This document shows positions 44,001 to 56,119 of a stretch of 64,000 nucleotides of DNA, in pieces. Below the pieces are notes generated by a model, which did not search any database, was not told where the DNA came from, and worked only from the letters and a program-made list of their open reading frames with translations. Location of the stretch: assembly GCA_949987565.1 (NCBI GenBank), contig OX465118.1, positions 3,562,538-3,626,537 of the forward strand. The letters are read 5' to 3'. Every line of letters begins with the position of its first letter. Within the stretch, counting starts at the first letter, position 1. Both the position numbers and the translations under genes were made by a program. Source of the DNA: Luidia sarsii (lineage: Eukaryota > Echinodermata > Asteroidea > Paxillosida > Luidiidae).

Positions 44001-45843
44001 TAGGGTTGTTCAATATCACGATATTTATTGATATTGTGATATCACTTTCTGACAGTTATTGAGCACATTTCAGGATATCGCGATATTCTTGATATCGCGA
44101 TACCGAAAAAAGTACTGGTTGGCCAACCCCATTATTGTCTGTCTGTAAGCTTTTATAGCGTGGTCATAAGAGAGATCTTGAAGGTCGAAAAGCTTTTACC
44201 GTAAATCCCGGGTATAATGCGCACCCGTGTATAATGCGCACCCCCAACTTTCGCCTTCACCGAGAGGAAAAAAAATCCGTGGCATGGATTGCAGAGTCCA
44301 TTGTAAAGTTGTTTCCATCCCACAGTGGGAAGGATGATCACCCTCCGAATAAAAAAAGTCCATTATTTCGAGCCTGGCCCAGGCGAAAAAAAAAGAGAAG
44401 AGAGCATACTTTGGGGAGGATCATCACCCTCCGAATAAAAAAATCCATTTGAGCCCAAGTTACCTACAGAAAACCCACGGAAACCTTCCAATACCTACAT
44501 AGAAACTCTTCCCACCCCCCACATGTATTCAACGCATTCATATACGGAGAATGTCTCCGATATGCAAGGAATACGAACAATCGGGAAGACTTCAAAAACA
44601 CGGTCCAGACATTCACAGAAAAATTACTTGACAGAGGCTATACACAACCCGAGATCGAGCTTAACACAAGCAAAGTATCTCCCGAAAACCGATCCCAGTT
44701 GGTTCACAAACCCCTTACCAAAACCCCAACAACCAAACCACCACTGGTGTTCAGCACCACCTACAACCCAGCGGTTAACCACCGTGACTTGCGACGAGCA
44801 ATCAATAAGTATTGGCGGCACATCCAAAGCAATGAAAAACTCAGGGAGATATTCCCAAACCCACCCCTCATTGCTTACAAAAAAGCCAAAAATATACGGG
44901 AAATGATAATACGGGCAAAACTCCCCTTGCCTAAACAAACCCCCGTCCCAGACGATTCTGGTTTCGTTGAGGAACCAGATGAAACCCTGGACATGCTGCT
45001 CTCCTTACTAGAGGAGCAAGTCACCCAATAACCAACCTAACCGGTCACTCAAACCCAATCCAAACGGCACAACAAAAACCGAGATGAACGGATCTGCCAA
45101 GATCACTACTGCAACTGACGAGTGCCCAGAGGCACGAAAACATGTTCTTGCAACACCATGGGAGCTGCAAAGCGTCCCTAGTCTCAATACCCTTGCTAGC
45201 ACCGCTCTGATCTTATGGCCTGCTATATTAACCAATCGTAGCCAATGCATATTGCAAGGACCTTGCTTTATGGTTAAACCGGCTAAAACCCACTATGGAA
45301 TATAGCAAAGAACACGGGAAGTGGTCCTAAAATGTTTCTGGCATTTTTTGTTCCACGGGTCACCAGAGAGGCAGCGTCACTGAATGGGAAAACACCATCC
45401 TCTTTACAAACATGAAACATACATATAGTAACAATCATTTTGTGCCGTGGATGAGCAAAGATGAACTGCTCTATTCTCCTTTTTAGCAGTTCTTTTCCCC
45501 AAAAAAGTACAATAAACGTTTTTCCAGTAAAAAATACTCAAAGTCAAAGTATGTATCAGTACGACCAGAAAGGACATCAGATGTTTTTCAAGGCGATTGT
45601 TATGCTGACACAACGTAAATGTAGTGTGATGATTTTTTTCCCTCATGAGTATTAATCTGAAGACCTGGTGGCTCTGGCCAGACATGTATTTATTGTATTG
45701 AATAGAAATTTTGGTTAGTTCTCTCGACTTTCGCTTACGCACCGCGTATCACGATAATATATAATATCACGATAATATATAATATCGCGATATTTTCCTG
45801 ATGATATATCGGAACGTGAAATTTCAGATTTTGAACAACCTTA
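44001..45843. mobile_element. hAT-like element, 1.84 kb, 8-bp target duplication, nested insertions
   Basis: The ends are inverted: TAGGGTTGTTCAA at the left and the complement of TTGAACAACCTTA at the right. CTTGAAAC is duplicated on both sides (43,993-44,000 and 45,844-45,851). An 8-bp duplication and TAGGG-type ends are hAT hallmarks. Subterminal ATATCGCGATAT palindromes occur at both ends (44,018-44,103 and 45,750-45,812). Inside are a partial foldback repeat (44,196-44,460) and a PLE-like coding fragment (44,461-45,031). No transposase is seen. Confidence 0.83.
44461..45031 (+). pseudogene. PLE-like RT C-terminal fragment (different family)
   Basis: One continuous frame from about 44,462 to the stop at 45,031 reads TYRKPTETFQYLHRNSSHPP, FNAFIYGECLRYARN, EKLLDRGYTQPEIE, TTYNPAVNHRDLRRAINKYW, FPNPPLIAYKKAKNIREMII and an acidic tail. 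Blocks match in order the post-palm and thumb-like region of PLE reverse transcriptases (compare the YxKPTDT-QYLH and LAYRRPRNLRDLIVRA blocks of copies B and C), but identity is low, so it is another family. No GIY-YIG domain follows. The frame is open over about 190 codons. A non-PLE LINE-like RT is the alternative. Confidence 0.68.
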
Positions 45844-46413
45844 CTTGAAACACACTGCCGATGTCTGGAACACGTTGTGGTTTTTCCCTGCTGTCCTCTT
45901 GCAGCTATAAGAAGCATGAATTAATGTATTTTTTCATCATTGTTAGGTGGATGGTCTGCAAGTTTCATGGAAGTCAGTCTTAGGTGCTGATCGATCCAAT
46001 GGTCAGATGTCTTGCAGCCAGCATTTGGAAACTGTGGTTAGGTTTCTTATTAGTAGCCTTCCAGACAAGTTGGCCCATGAGTATTAGCATTACGTTTGCT
46101 ACACTGGCCATCTACGTGTACCATATGCTGGAATTCTTTACTGAAGGTGAAATATTCTTGAACATCACCGGAAAACTTCGGCATCTTTGGCACTTTGGGT
46201 TTTCCATCTTGAAACTGCAAGCTGCAGTTTGATTCATTGTTACTGGTTTCAGCCCTGGTGCCAAAGCTGGGCCTGCTGAAGTTTTCATGTTTTCATGTTG
46301 GCTGTGAGTCTCCGTGCTTTCAATGGCTTGCATCCCAGTGTAATGATTCGGGATTAGATGCATTTGCTGGTGTTTCTTGCTTCTCTTTCTCATCACATAC
46401 AGCAAGTTATAGG

Positions 46414-47020
46414 TCATTCTCTGTCCTGCAGTGTCAGTACTGCTTTTGTATTACGCTGTTTCTTCTTCAGCTTTTTCAGCGCAGCTTCAGCCATCTTGAC
46501 ATGTGTTTTACTCCCTTGGATCTGCTGCTGGCACCCTTGGTCAGGTGGTACATCTCCCACTGGTAACGGTGGAACTACATTTACCTCACCAACAGCATCA
46601 GGGTTTGCCACTCCAATGCCCGGAACAGCTGTGTCTGGCCTGGTAGCATCTACCTGGTAGTCAGCACCTTCAGCTGTCTCGTCTTGGAGATCGGCAACGT
46701 CGGCCATTGGATCAGCCTGGTCAGGGGCTGGCACCATCTCCACTGAAACGCTGGGAGGATCAGATTGGTAGTCAGCCTGTCCCAGCTCAGCTTCTGGATC
46801 AAAAGGGACTGCTCCAGGGTTCAGCATCGCTGGACGACTGACAACCTGCAGCTCATCATCAGAGCTGTCCTCGTCTGCAGACTGGGGTGGGGATGGTGTC
46901 TGGCACAACCGTTTCCTGGTAGGTCTTGGTGTGCGCCTGTCTTGGTGATCACTCTGCAGGGAATCATCACTGGTACGTATGCTATTGCATGGAAGGAGAA
47001 GGTTCCGATGAATGACTCAG
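46414..47020 (-). pseudogene. Gypsy polyprotein C-terminal acidic tail
   Basis: Downstream of integrase the minus strand encodes a short basic patch (RRTPRPTRKRLCQTPSPP) followed by a long acidic and proline-rich region (DEDSSDDELQVVSRPAM, PFDPEAELGQADYQSDPP) and a basic lysine-rich end (AEAALKKLKKKQRNTKA). Such tails follow integrase in many gypsy elements. A shift near 46,990-47,020 separates it from the integrase frame. Confidence 0.6.
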
Positions 47021-47930
47021 TGCTTTCCTCCCCCTGCCTCTGGCTTTACCCCATAGACCAGTGAGTTGTCTCCTTTGCGGCAAATGACCACATGGATTCG
47101 GTCATCCCAGTACGAGCGGAGCTTTCCGGGACCTTCATGTCGGCCCAGGTTCCGAATCAGAACCTGATCTCCAGGTTGCAGGACGGAACTGTAGGACTTC
47201 TTGTCATGGCAAGCCTTCCCTCGTTGGGTGGACTTGGCTGCTTGATGTGCCGCCAAGGAATATGCCCCCTCCATCTGTACTTTCCATCGTTGCACAAATT
47301 GGCTAGGTTCTGCAGCAGTCAGTCCACTGTCGGGATGAAGACTAAAGGCAACATCAACAGGAAGGCGAGGTGATCTTCCATATAAAAGGAAGAATGGTGA
47401 GAAGCCCGTGGCTGTATGCGGTGTGCAGTTGTAAGCATGGACAACCTTCTGGAGGGAGTCCTTCCAGTTGGCTTTCTGCTCATCAGTGAGGGTTCTCAAC
47501 ATGGCTAGAAGTGTGCGGTTCAACCTCTCGCATTGGCCATTCCCCTGTGGATGGTAGGGAGATGTTCGAGAACTTGCCACGCCTGAGAGCTGCTGGAGGC
47601 GTTTGAATAGCTTGTTCTCAAACTCTCCTCCCTGATCATGGTGTATCCGGTGGGGGTAGCCAAAACGAAGGGTGAAGTCGTTGAAGATCTTGTCAGCTAC
47701 AGTTCGTCCAGACTTGTCCTTGGTGGCATAAGCCTGGGCGAATCTCGTGAAGTGATCTACTACAACAAGGATGTATTCGAATCCTCCCTTGCTTCTCTCC
47801 AGGTTAAGAAAATCAATAGAGACTACTTCGAATGGGGCTGTGGTGGCGATCGTGCCGAGGGGCTCTCTCGTCTGTCTGGCTGGTTTCTGATCCTTGAGGC
47901 AAGGACATACTGTAGCGTTTCATTACAGAC
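47017..47930 (-). pseudogene. Gypsy integrase core (DDE)
   Basis: Integrase inserts the double-stranded cDNA. On the minus strand, VCPCLKDQKP (second half of the HHCC finger, about 47,925-47,895) leads into VVSIDFLNLERSKGGFEYIL (first Asp), HHDQGGEFENKLFKRL (second Asp) and SPYHPQGNGQCERLNRTLLA (Glu), so the D-D-E triad is complete. It continues with LLYGRSPRLPVDVAF and a C-terminal SH3-like GDQVLIRN region. Open frames run 47,580-47,017 and, in the same domain, 47,930-47,580 with a shift near 47,630. The first half of the zinc finger is on the far side of an insertion. Confidence 0.85.
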
Positions 47931-48478
47931 ATTGATTATATTTCCTTATATGCATTTTCCTCTGTTATTTTTTCAATTGCTGATCAATACCATATATCCT
48001 TATTTCCACATAAGACACCATGTAATTGTTTTTCCACATGTCCACCATTTCATAGAATTGTTGTTACTACTTCCTAGACCTACACTTACACTGTACAGGC
48101 TCAAGCAATTACTTGCACACATTGTTTTACACCAGTGAGGCTGACCAATGACCCTGAGTGGTCAGTGCTCTGTCCAGTGTTGCACTCCTGACTATGAGTC
48201 ATCATTTTTTCTTAGAAAGTTACTCTGACTTGTTTGTTTCTCAATCTACCAATTCTTTCTCCTAAGACTATTTCTCACTTCTCCTGCTACCTTCATTCGA
48301 GCCACATCACTTTTCTTAGCGCTCCACCTTTCAACTTGGGCATTCAAGTCAGGGTAGCATAGCTCTGTACATATACACTGTCTTGTACATCAATAAAATA
48401 CTGTACCACCATCTCAGCCCAAGAGTAAATTAGTGTGTTCATTCCCCTTAACACTAAAATACTTCCATGCAGTAATGC
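47930..48478. other. Foreign 545-bp insertion in the gypsy integrase finger
   Basis: The integrase zinc finger stops at DIKHYC (minus strand, about 48,475) and resumes at VCPCLK (about 47,922). The sequence between is AT-rich, unrelated to pol, and codes nothing I recognise. Clean inverted repeats or a target duplication are not evident. Confidence 0.65.
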
Positions 48479-50090
48479 TTAATGTCCCGTTGCATGTGGG
48501 GCCAATAAAAGCGCTCCCTTGCCAGATCAAGTGCACGTCAAGCACCGATGTGTCCCATGTTGTCATGGAGTTCTTGATAGGCTCGTGGTTGGAGCTGGGG
48601 TGGGAGGATCACTTGAGTCCGGGATCCTTTCTTCCTCAGGAGGAGACCATCTTCCAGACCAAGGTACACCCAATCACGCAGCAAAGCAACTGTATCGGGA
48701 TGGTCCTGGGCCCTCTCTCTGCGGTTTGGCTGTTTCCCCCTCTGGATGTATGACATCACTCTGGAGATAGCTGGGTCTGTGTCTTGGGCATCCTTGACAC
48801 CATCACGGCTCATGTGCGTCCCACTCGTCTGCGGTTGCTGTTCATCTGAACTCACAGCTATAGCTGCAGCCTAGGTGATGTCGTTGTCCACTTGAGCTTG
48901 GATTGCATTGGTAGTCGCGCTCAGGTCTTCACGGGATACCTCTGCTGTGCAACCGTCCATTAACTGCTCTACATCAAGTGGTAACCTTGACAGGACATCA
49001 GCATCAGCGTTGCTCCGATCAGGACGGTACTTGATGGTGAAGTTGTAGTCGGCTAATTCTGCGACCCATCGGTGTCCAGCAGCGTTTAAACGAGCAGTGG
49101 ACAAGACGTACGTCAATGGATTATTGTCTGTTTAGAGTAGACGGTGAATCCAGCAGAATAGAACAAATAATCTCGGAATTTTTCTGTGATGGCCCACTTT
49201 AGTGCCAGGAAATCCAGTTTATCAGAGTGTAGGTGGTAGTTTTTCTCGGGTACCGTCAGAGTTCTGGAACCATATGCGATGACCCTCATCTTTCCCTGCA
49301 GTCTCTGGTAGAGGACTGCACCCAGGCCTTCATTGGATGCATCTGTGTGCACAACAAAGGGTTCATTGTAGTCGGGAAAGGCCATGATAGGGGGTGACAC
49401 CAAGCAACTCAGGAGCTCATCCAGAACTCGTTGGTGCTCGGCCGTCCACTCAACTTCCTGTTTGGACAACTTCTGTCCCCCTTTCTTCCTGGGTTGGGTC
49501 TTTCTGCAATGGTTGGTTTTCTTCATGCTCTGTGGACCTCTCTCATCAGTGTGCTTTGCCACCTTTAGCAAGTCATACAAGGGTCTGGCGATCCTGGAGA
49601 AGTCCTGGATATAGCTCTGGTAGTATCCAAGCAGACCGAGCAGCTTCCTGAGCTCACCTACTGTTGCAGGACTCTTCTCGCTCAATGATTTGACAGCAGC
49701 TACATCAGAGGGGTCGAGACGGTGACCTTCAGATGACACCAGTCGACCGAGGTAGCGTACTTCGCTGTGGGAGAGGTGACACTTATTAGGTCGGAGCTTG
49801 ATCCCGTGGTCGGTCATGCATTTCAGAACGGTCCGGAGGTTGGCCAGGTGTCCTTGAAAGTCTCTCCCCAGCACTAGGATATCATCAAGGTAGGCCAAAG
49901 CAACATCATCACCAAGGCCATCGAGACAAATCTCCATGTGGCGTTGAAAAGCAGCTGGGGCGTTGGTCAGGCTGAATGGGATACTCACCCATTCGTACAG
50001 CCCCCACGGTGTAATAAAGGCTGTAAGGTGCCGGCTCTCCTCTGACACACAAGTGACATTTATTGTCTCACAACTCACAACAAAGAACAC
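48430..50090 (-). pseudogene. Gypsy RT, RNase H and integrase zinc-finger region
   Basis: The frame from 50,090 to 49,113 encodes RT from [13 protein letters not shown] through [12 protein letters not shown] (YLDD catalytic motif, about 49,895), [38 protein letters not shown], and RNase H ([20 protein letters not shown], then [14 protein letters not shown]). After a shift the RNase H end continues (49,116-48,871: HRWVAELADYNFTIKYRPDR, NADADVLSRLP). After another break comes the integrase finger (YQELHDNMGHIGA, LDLARERFYWPHMQRDIKHYC). A Lys/Gln-rich insert sits between the RT thumb and RNase H ([18 protein letters not shown]). RT and RNase H motifs look sound, but the RT start is missing. Confidence 0.88.
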
Positions 50091-51916
50091 TTGTTACTAA
50101 ACCCTATCTAAAACATGCAATTAATACTAAAAACTAGAAATACAAAGTTAAACCACTTCCACTAGCCAAAGGTGGAGAAACAACACGATGAATTCCTCTG
50201 GCCTTGTCTTCAGGTGGTTACCATGGCAACACTGCCTGGCCCTGCAGAAGACTACACAGTACCCACAACTGTTGTAACCATGTTCTTGGGCTTGGCCAAG
50301 ACAGCTGGCTAACATAAACAAACAGATTAGGGACCACCCTTCCTGTCCAAGGACTGGGCTACTGGCCTCTGCACTACACACATACATGGGCCCACTGACA
50401 CTGGGCTTACATAATTATGTGGAGTGGTGGTCCATGCACTGTAGCATTAGGGCAATGAAATGTTCCCTCTCAGGAAAATACCAAAGTACATGTAACTTTA
50501 TGGGCTAAAGAACTTGATACTTCCCTGACCTAAATGCATTCTGTGCTAATATGTGCTTTTGGTGAGAGACTTCCGAAACCAGATACTAGTATCTCTCACA
50601 ATTAACTGACAAAACAAAGATGGACAATAAGGTAACAGGTCTGTAAATATAATAGAACAATTAAAATGCAATAAGGAAACAAGAAAACTGTACATACCTG
50701 TACGCAAAGGGCAGAAGGAAACACCTGACTTGAGTAATGTGCTGGTTTACTGGTCACAGGCTCTGCCACAAGTGACCAGCACAACCACCCAAGGCAGCCT
50801 TCCCCCTGTCCCCTGCCAGCACGGGCATCTCCCATTTCCTTTGGAGGGGTGTATTTGGGCTGGACCATTCAAAAAAATAGGGGTGCTAGTAATCTCTTCA
50901 CCAAGCCCTCTACAGTGGGTGGCACCAGACTATCTCTAGGGTCTTATACAATGTAGAAAGTCATTATTGTGTGCATTTGTAGTTGTACTAACACGTACAT
51001 TATATATGTGTACTGTAGGTAGTGGATGGCACCTGGGTAGGGTTTAAGGAGACCACTATCAAGTTCTTTGTCAGCTAGAGATACGGATCTGATATATAAT
51101 TCTTTTGCCTTAAACAGCAAGTAAAATGGTTTTAAGAAATCTTAAATTTTTCCAGAAATGTTTTTATGAGTTGTTTATGTTTATGTCTACAAAAAGGAAT
51201 TTTCTTTTGCCATTTTCAACCCTGCGTGCAAAAACAAGGTTTCATCATACCCTAATCTACAGGTACCATTCATGAAAATGCATTATGCATGAGCAGCACG
51301 TGACGTATACTGGTATACTCCTGCAGCCTACTTGATGTCAACATGCACAAAATGAACATAATTCATCTGTGGTTTTTCATCCTTTTTGAACACAAAGAAT
51401 CTCACCTCCCCAACGACACAATTAACGGGCATTGCATTGGACTTAAAGGAGTCTGAAAAATGTTGACAAAAGGTCACCAAAATACACACGATATACAGTG
51501 TACACATAGTAATCGTACCAATGTTTTTGTTGTCAACTTGTAACCACGGTCGAGTGAGTAACCCTGCATACGTCACCGTAACTGGTTTTCCGATTCCCCA
51601 TACATGTATGAAATGCGTACAATTCCGGGATAACATTGTGGATTTTTAATCCTAAAAAAAGTAAAAAATGTAAAGTGTTTATTTTAGGAAGTTGTCATTT
51701 AGATACATAAATACATTATGCAATTGCAAAATCAATTCTAAAAACCATTTTATTTGTTCTTTAATGGTAAGGGTAAGTTCATTTCAGAGGTTCCATTTCT
51801 TTTTAACAGGATGATTTTGTTAAATATTGTACTGTATAATTTGGTTCTGTGGCATGCATCTGTATATCCTTACAATCCAATTTGATCCATCTGCATTTTC
51901 TGATTTGTATTAATAG

Positions 51917-51964
51917 ACTCTGAATATTGCAGACGTTTACAAGGATTCTAGGTTTGACCCAAGG
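51917..51964 (+). CDS. PDE exon: GAF-B, 16 codons
   Basis: This very small phase-0 exon (acceptor TTAATAG, donor GTAAGT) encodes TLNIADVYKDSRFDPR. The pattern LNI-(P/A)-D-(V/A)-Y-x-D-x-RF-(D/N) directly follows the TTGE motif in GAF domains, so its position between the exons at 43,183 and 58,574 is as expected. Its small size makes it easy to miss in automated annotation. Confidence 0.92.
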
Positions 51965-54900
51965 GTAAGTATAAATCAGTTTAAATCACTGAATGTTGAT
52001 GTTGATGGTGATCTTGTTATTTTTGCATTTTCTGTATTATGATCGCAAAGAAAAGATTCACTTGAACGGGAGTTTCATCTGATTGCTTGCTGAAAATAAT
52101 CCAGGGCAGTTGGGTTATTTGAGCAAGTGACTTATGCTTTCTAGTGCTAAGGTTTTAGCAACTTGACCACCATCTGGCCTTTTGACAAGTTGAGGTGGAT
52201 GCAATGGAAAATTATATATGACCTTAGTTATTGTTGTTTTTGATAGGATGAAATGATTAATGGCTAAAATTAATTTTCTATTGTTTGGTTGCTGGGGTCA
52301 GGAATGATCAAGTACGAGCCTGGTGGTTTGGGTTGTCCCAACTTTAAGCCCTTTGGGATAAAAAAAAACTGCATGAGAAATGAGAAACAGAGCATAGAGT
52401 TTTTCCGCATATTTTTTAACATGTCTGAGAAGGCACACTGAATAACCATCTAGGTTTCCAGAAGATCAGCCAGTGACTTAGGTGTGCTTTGAAATCACTT
52501 ACTTTGATGATGTCATGATAAAATCATATATTTTGGGCCCTAAAGAGAGTTTCCACAGTCTTCCTCCATATCTGTCAAAAGAAAACTCAGGAAAAAGTCT
52601 CATTTTTACCAATTATGCCCAATATTATAATTGGAAAATTCGGAAAAATAAACATCCTCATTAATATTCATGAGATGATATCAAGGTCACGTGGAGGCAA
52701 TTTTTTGATACACCTACTGTATTCCCGACTTGGATGCATGCCTGTAGGACCCGAGATTCCATCATGATTCCACTTGGTGGTTTGCCCCTTTAAAGTCATG
52801 TGACTATCCAAGCAAAAACTCACAAAGAAACTAGAGATTTATGTCTGTTGGCAAACAGAACATAACGCTTTTCCGCATCTGGTTCTCTTTAAAAAAAAAA
52901 AACTAGAAACATACGTCTGTTGTAACAGAATGTGTAGCTTTTCCTTTTTTTTCTTTCCGAAGAAAGACCAACTTGAAAATCTGAAAACCAATAGCACACG
53001 CATGATACCTACATGTACATGTACAACACTTCCGGTCTCGACTGGAAGGAAGGGTCACATGACATGAGGCAGGTCATCAAACCTTGGTCCCTGAAACTCC
53101 TCCCACATGCTAGCAACAGCACAACAAGGGAGATAAGTCAGATAACCATTGATTTATTATCGGGTTTCTTATTACCTCATTAATATTTATGAGATGACAT
53201 CATCATCATAATTATGGCAATTTTTAGAATATTCCTGGAATATTCCAGTCCATATTCCAGTCCATATTCCATGGTGCCACCAGATGTTTATCTTTGAGAA
53301 TTGAACCATGGGATGAAACTATGCATTCGCGTTTCTGAAAAATTCAAGACTAACACTGATTTTGATTATTGCAATCTAAATTACAACAATGAGTGGAAAT
53401 TGAAAAATATATGTAAATCACTTTTGTTCTGCTAGTGTGAACACAAATAATGAATTAATAAGGCTGCTTTGTCATGGAACTTGGCTCTTTTAAGAGCCCC
53501 AGTTACCGGGGGTATCTGATGGTAGACAGATGTCTCATGCCTGCCCATCACTGCCATTTGTCCCTTCATTTTGTAGTTCTTTCTTTGTGGCAAGCTTTAA
53601 AGCTAAGTCAGCTTTAGTCAGTACTTTCCGGCTGTCACTGTCTGCATTTGTGACCCACCACCCCAAAACCAGGCTGAAGTAGTCTTTTATGATCTTGGAG
53701 ATTTTTACACCATTGGATTGCTTGTATTTTCAGCATTGAAATGAAGTATAGCTGATGTGTATAGGTGGAAAACAGATGGAGTTATAGGTTTTTTAAAGTT
53801 AAGTAACTGCAACTGGGTGGTTTTGAGATACCGGACGTTAAAGTTCAGGTAGAATTTCAATGTAATTCTACTTCCATTATCACATAATTCACCCTAGCAA
53901 CATGCTATGTGTGGTTCTTGCAGACTCGTTTACTTTTGCACAGCTTCTAAGAATGTTTATGCCTACATAACAAAATGAAAAATTAGTCAATTCATCGGGC
54001 ATATATTGAGATTATGGAAATTTGTAACATTGTGATGAAAGTATCCTAAATAACTTTACAGCGAACAAAAACTCAACACAGCTATTGGTTTCATGTGTAC
54101 AATATTAGTTTCTTTTTCTTTATTTATAATTCTAAATACAATCATGACAATTCTTTGGTGTATACACATTATCCAGTACATGAAATCATAACTTAGCACC
54201 AAGAAAAGAAATCACTAACATTCTTGAAATGCCCCCCTCCCAGCCGGCCCGCCCACTTAATTACAAAGTTATGTGAGTTGCTTTGGATTTTTACCAGGGC
54301 ATAATGAACTTTAAACACCATCTCCAATAAACACCACATAATACTCACATCATGTGTTACAGCATAAAACAAATTTATCTTCTTTCTGTAATTTATACTT
54401 CCAAATAAATAGAAAATAAGTGATAATAATATCAATATCAAGTAAAAATTTGTTTAAAAGTTGAAAGAATGCTTTTTCTGCCTAAGTTCCTTTTTTATTT
54501 TTATTGTACACGATACACATAACACGGTTAAACCTAATCAGACTTATTGTTTTTTCATAATGGAATTGTGGAACTGTGAGGACCCCTTAAAACACTGTCA
54601 GATGACAAATGTTAGTGTTACAGTTTAGAAATCATAAAAATGTAATGATAATATCACATTTGACAGCAATGTCTTAATACATCTTTTCTCAAATTAGACA
54701 CAAACCGACTTTCAAACCAACAGGATTGCTAGCTTTTCTATATTAATTTTCAATTATTGTTTACTGACATGAATGACTCCTACAAAAAAGGTCTTTGTGA
54801 CACGAAAAAAAATATTAGAACAAAAGGTATGGATTTTTGCTCAATCAGTAACAGCCCAAAATATGGACATGTTAATGTTAATCTGAAAGACAAACTGATG

Positions 54901-55113
54901 GCAGTGTGACCCTTCAGAAAACCTTCGAAATCCAAGGCAAGGGGATGTAACTACTGGATCCAAGGTAGATCAGCACAAATGAAAAGAGGATCTTGTTTGT
55001 GAAATTGTGATTACAAGTCTCAATCATAAACTAAAAAATACGAGTTTGCTATTATTCAGCAGATATAGGTTAACTGGTAATATGAGCCTTTAACCTAAAG
55101 AACATAATTAGGA

Positions 55114-55372
55114 TCAAGTTTTGGAAACCGCCACAAAAATACCACTATTCTTCATTGATTGGAGCAGGGCTAACCAAGTCCTTAGTCTCTTCAGTGCAGA
55201 ATTGTCTGCAATTCTCTTGTGCTCGTAGTGAAATGCCATTATCCTTGTGTGTCGGCGTTCATGGTTGATACGTTTGGAGATCATTGTTGCATCTGAGGTA
55301 TTGATGCTGGCGCAAATGATTCCCAGCAAGAACAAGTCTTTTTCAAAACTTGTCATGTCCTGAACATTCAAC
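55114..55372 (-). CDS. Antisense unit, exon 3 (unknown family, C-terminal part)
   Basis: The minus-strand acceptor AAATTAG precedes GTTGAATG at 55,372. The first base completes the codon split at the end of exon 2, giving CIRLNVQDMTSFEKDLFLLG, then IICASINTSDATMISKR and HTRIMAFHYEHKRI, up to a stop at 55,114. The pattern (basic cluster, RHTR-x-x-x-F-x-Y, about 30 residues after a Leu-rich helix) resembles a multi-copy invertebrate family that usually continues much further. Here the end after EHKRI departs from the family, so truncation or a missed downstream exon is likely. Confidence 0.5.
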
Positions 55373-55528
55373 CTAATTTTTTTTAATTAGAACAAAAAGG
55401 GAAAAATAAGTAAAATGATACCATAACATACATTGTAATACTGTACATTTTACACACTCAAATCTACTGTTTTGGGGTCAACTCATACCACGATGAATTT
55501 TTACTGCTTTTGAACATGTACCGTTTGT

Positions 55529-55778
55529 ATAGTCGCGGTAACCGTAACCCTCATCCTCCCGAAGGTCGGAGACCTGAGGGTTACGGACCGCTATGTACAA
55601 AATCGCGATTGTGTGTGGCGATTTTCAAAAGGGTGAAAAAGGGGGCGATCGGGAGTCGGGACAGTAGTGTTTCAAAAATGGTGAAAACACAAACTTTGGT
55701 CGATTTTTGTACATAGCGGTCCGTAACCCTCTGGTCTCCGACCTTCGGGAGGATGAGGGTTATGGTTACCGCAACTAT
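55529..55778. mobile_element. Foldback MITE with about 77-bp near-identical arms
   Basis: The arms start ATAGT(C/T)GCGGTAACC and run through CCCTCATCCTCCCGAAGGTC to GGACCGCTATGTACAAAA with only about four differences. The centre is about 95 bp. It sits in the intron between exons 3 and 2 of the antisense unit. The close match of the arms suggests a fairly recent insertion or gene-conversion between arms. No clear target duplication beyond TA. Confidence 0.88.
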
Positions 55779-55820
55779 CATTTGTCATTTAAACTAAAAC
55801 TACTTGTAACTAAAGCTTAC

Positions 55821-55990
55821 CGAATACAGCTGATCTCTTCTACGCTGAACTGCTGAATACATGGCCTGCCATTGTGAAGTTTACACTGGCAATGGCATTG
55901 CTTGTCCAAAATGTCAATGAAGTCGTACATGTTTGCAGCCATGTCCATTGCCATATTTTCCTCATCATCCTCGTGCTCGGGGACATGAGG
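55821..55990 (-). CDS. Antisense unit, exon 2 (CxCxC motif)
   Basis: This 170-bp minus-strand exon has acceptor TTGTGTAG and donor GTAAGC. It starts in phase 0 and encodes PHVPEHEDDEENMAMDMAAN, MYDFIDILDKQCHCQCKLHN and GRPCIQQFSVEEISCI, then two bases of a split codon. CHCQC followed by a Cys eight residues later suggests a metal-binding cluster. The motif C-x-C-x(n)-C-(I/F)-(Q/E)-QF-(S)-x-E occurs at the same place in a widespread family of uncharacterised, often repetitive invertebrate proteins. Both splice borders are in phase with the neighbours. Confidence 0.62.
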
Positions 55991-56119
55991 CTACACAAAA
56001 GAAAAAGATACATGAACAGAAAAGTCTGCATGCGTACTGCCGCATATTTAAAACTAAATTAGGCCTTTGCCTTTTCAGGTTTAACCGTTCATATCAACTG
56101 CAGTTGAAGTCCTGCGAGT

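Larger units (their letters stand above)
46414..50090 (-). mobile_element. Ty3/gypsy retrotransposon, 5'-truncated and interrupted
   Basis: The minus-strand order is RT, RNase H, integrase zinc finger, integrase core, acidic tail, which is the Ty3/gypsy pol order. The 5' border lies within RT near 50,060, so gag, protease and the RT N-terminus are missing. The integrase is interrupted by about 545 bp of foreign sequence (47,930-48,478). No long terminal repeats were identified at either side. It lies antisense in a PDE intron. Confidence 0.87.
43244..51916 (+). other. PDE intron of 8.7 kb
   Basis: The intron contains the hAT-like composite element (44,001-45,843) and the minus-strand gypsy element (46,414-50,090). 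The stretch 43,450-43,890 has overlapping minus-strand open frames of unknown origin. The stretch 50,090-51,916 has no recognisable gene. Confidence 0.7.
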
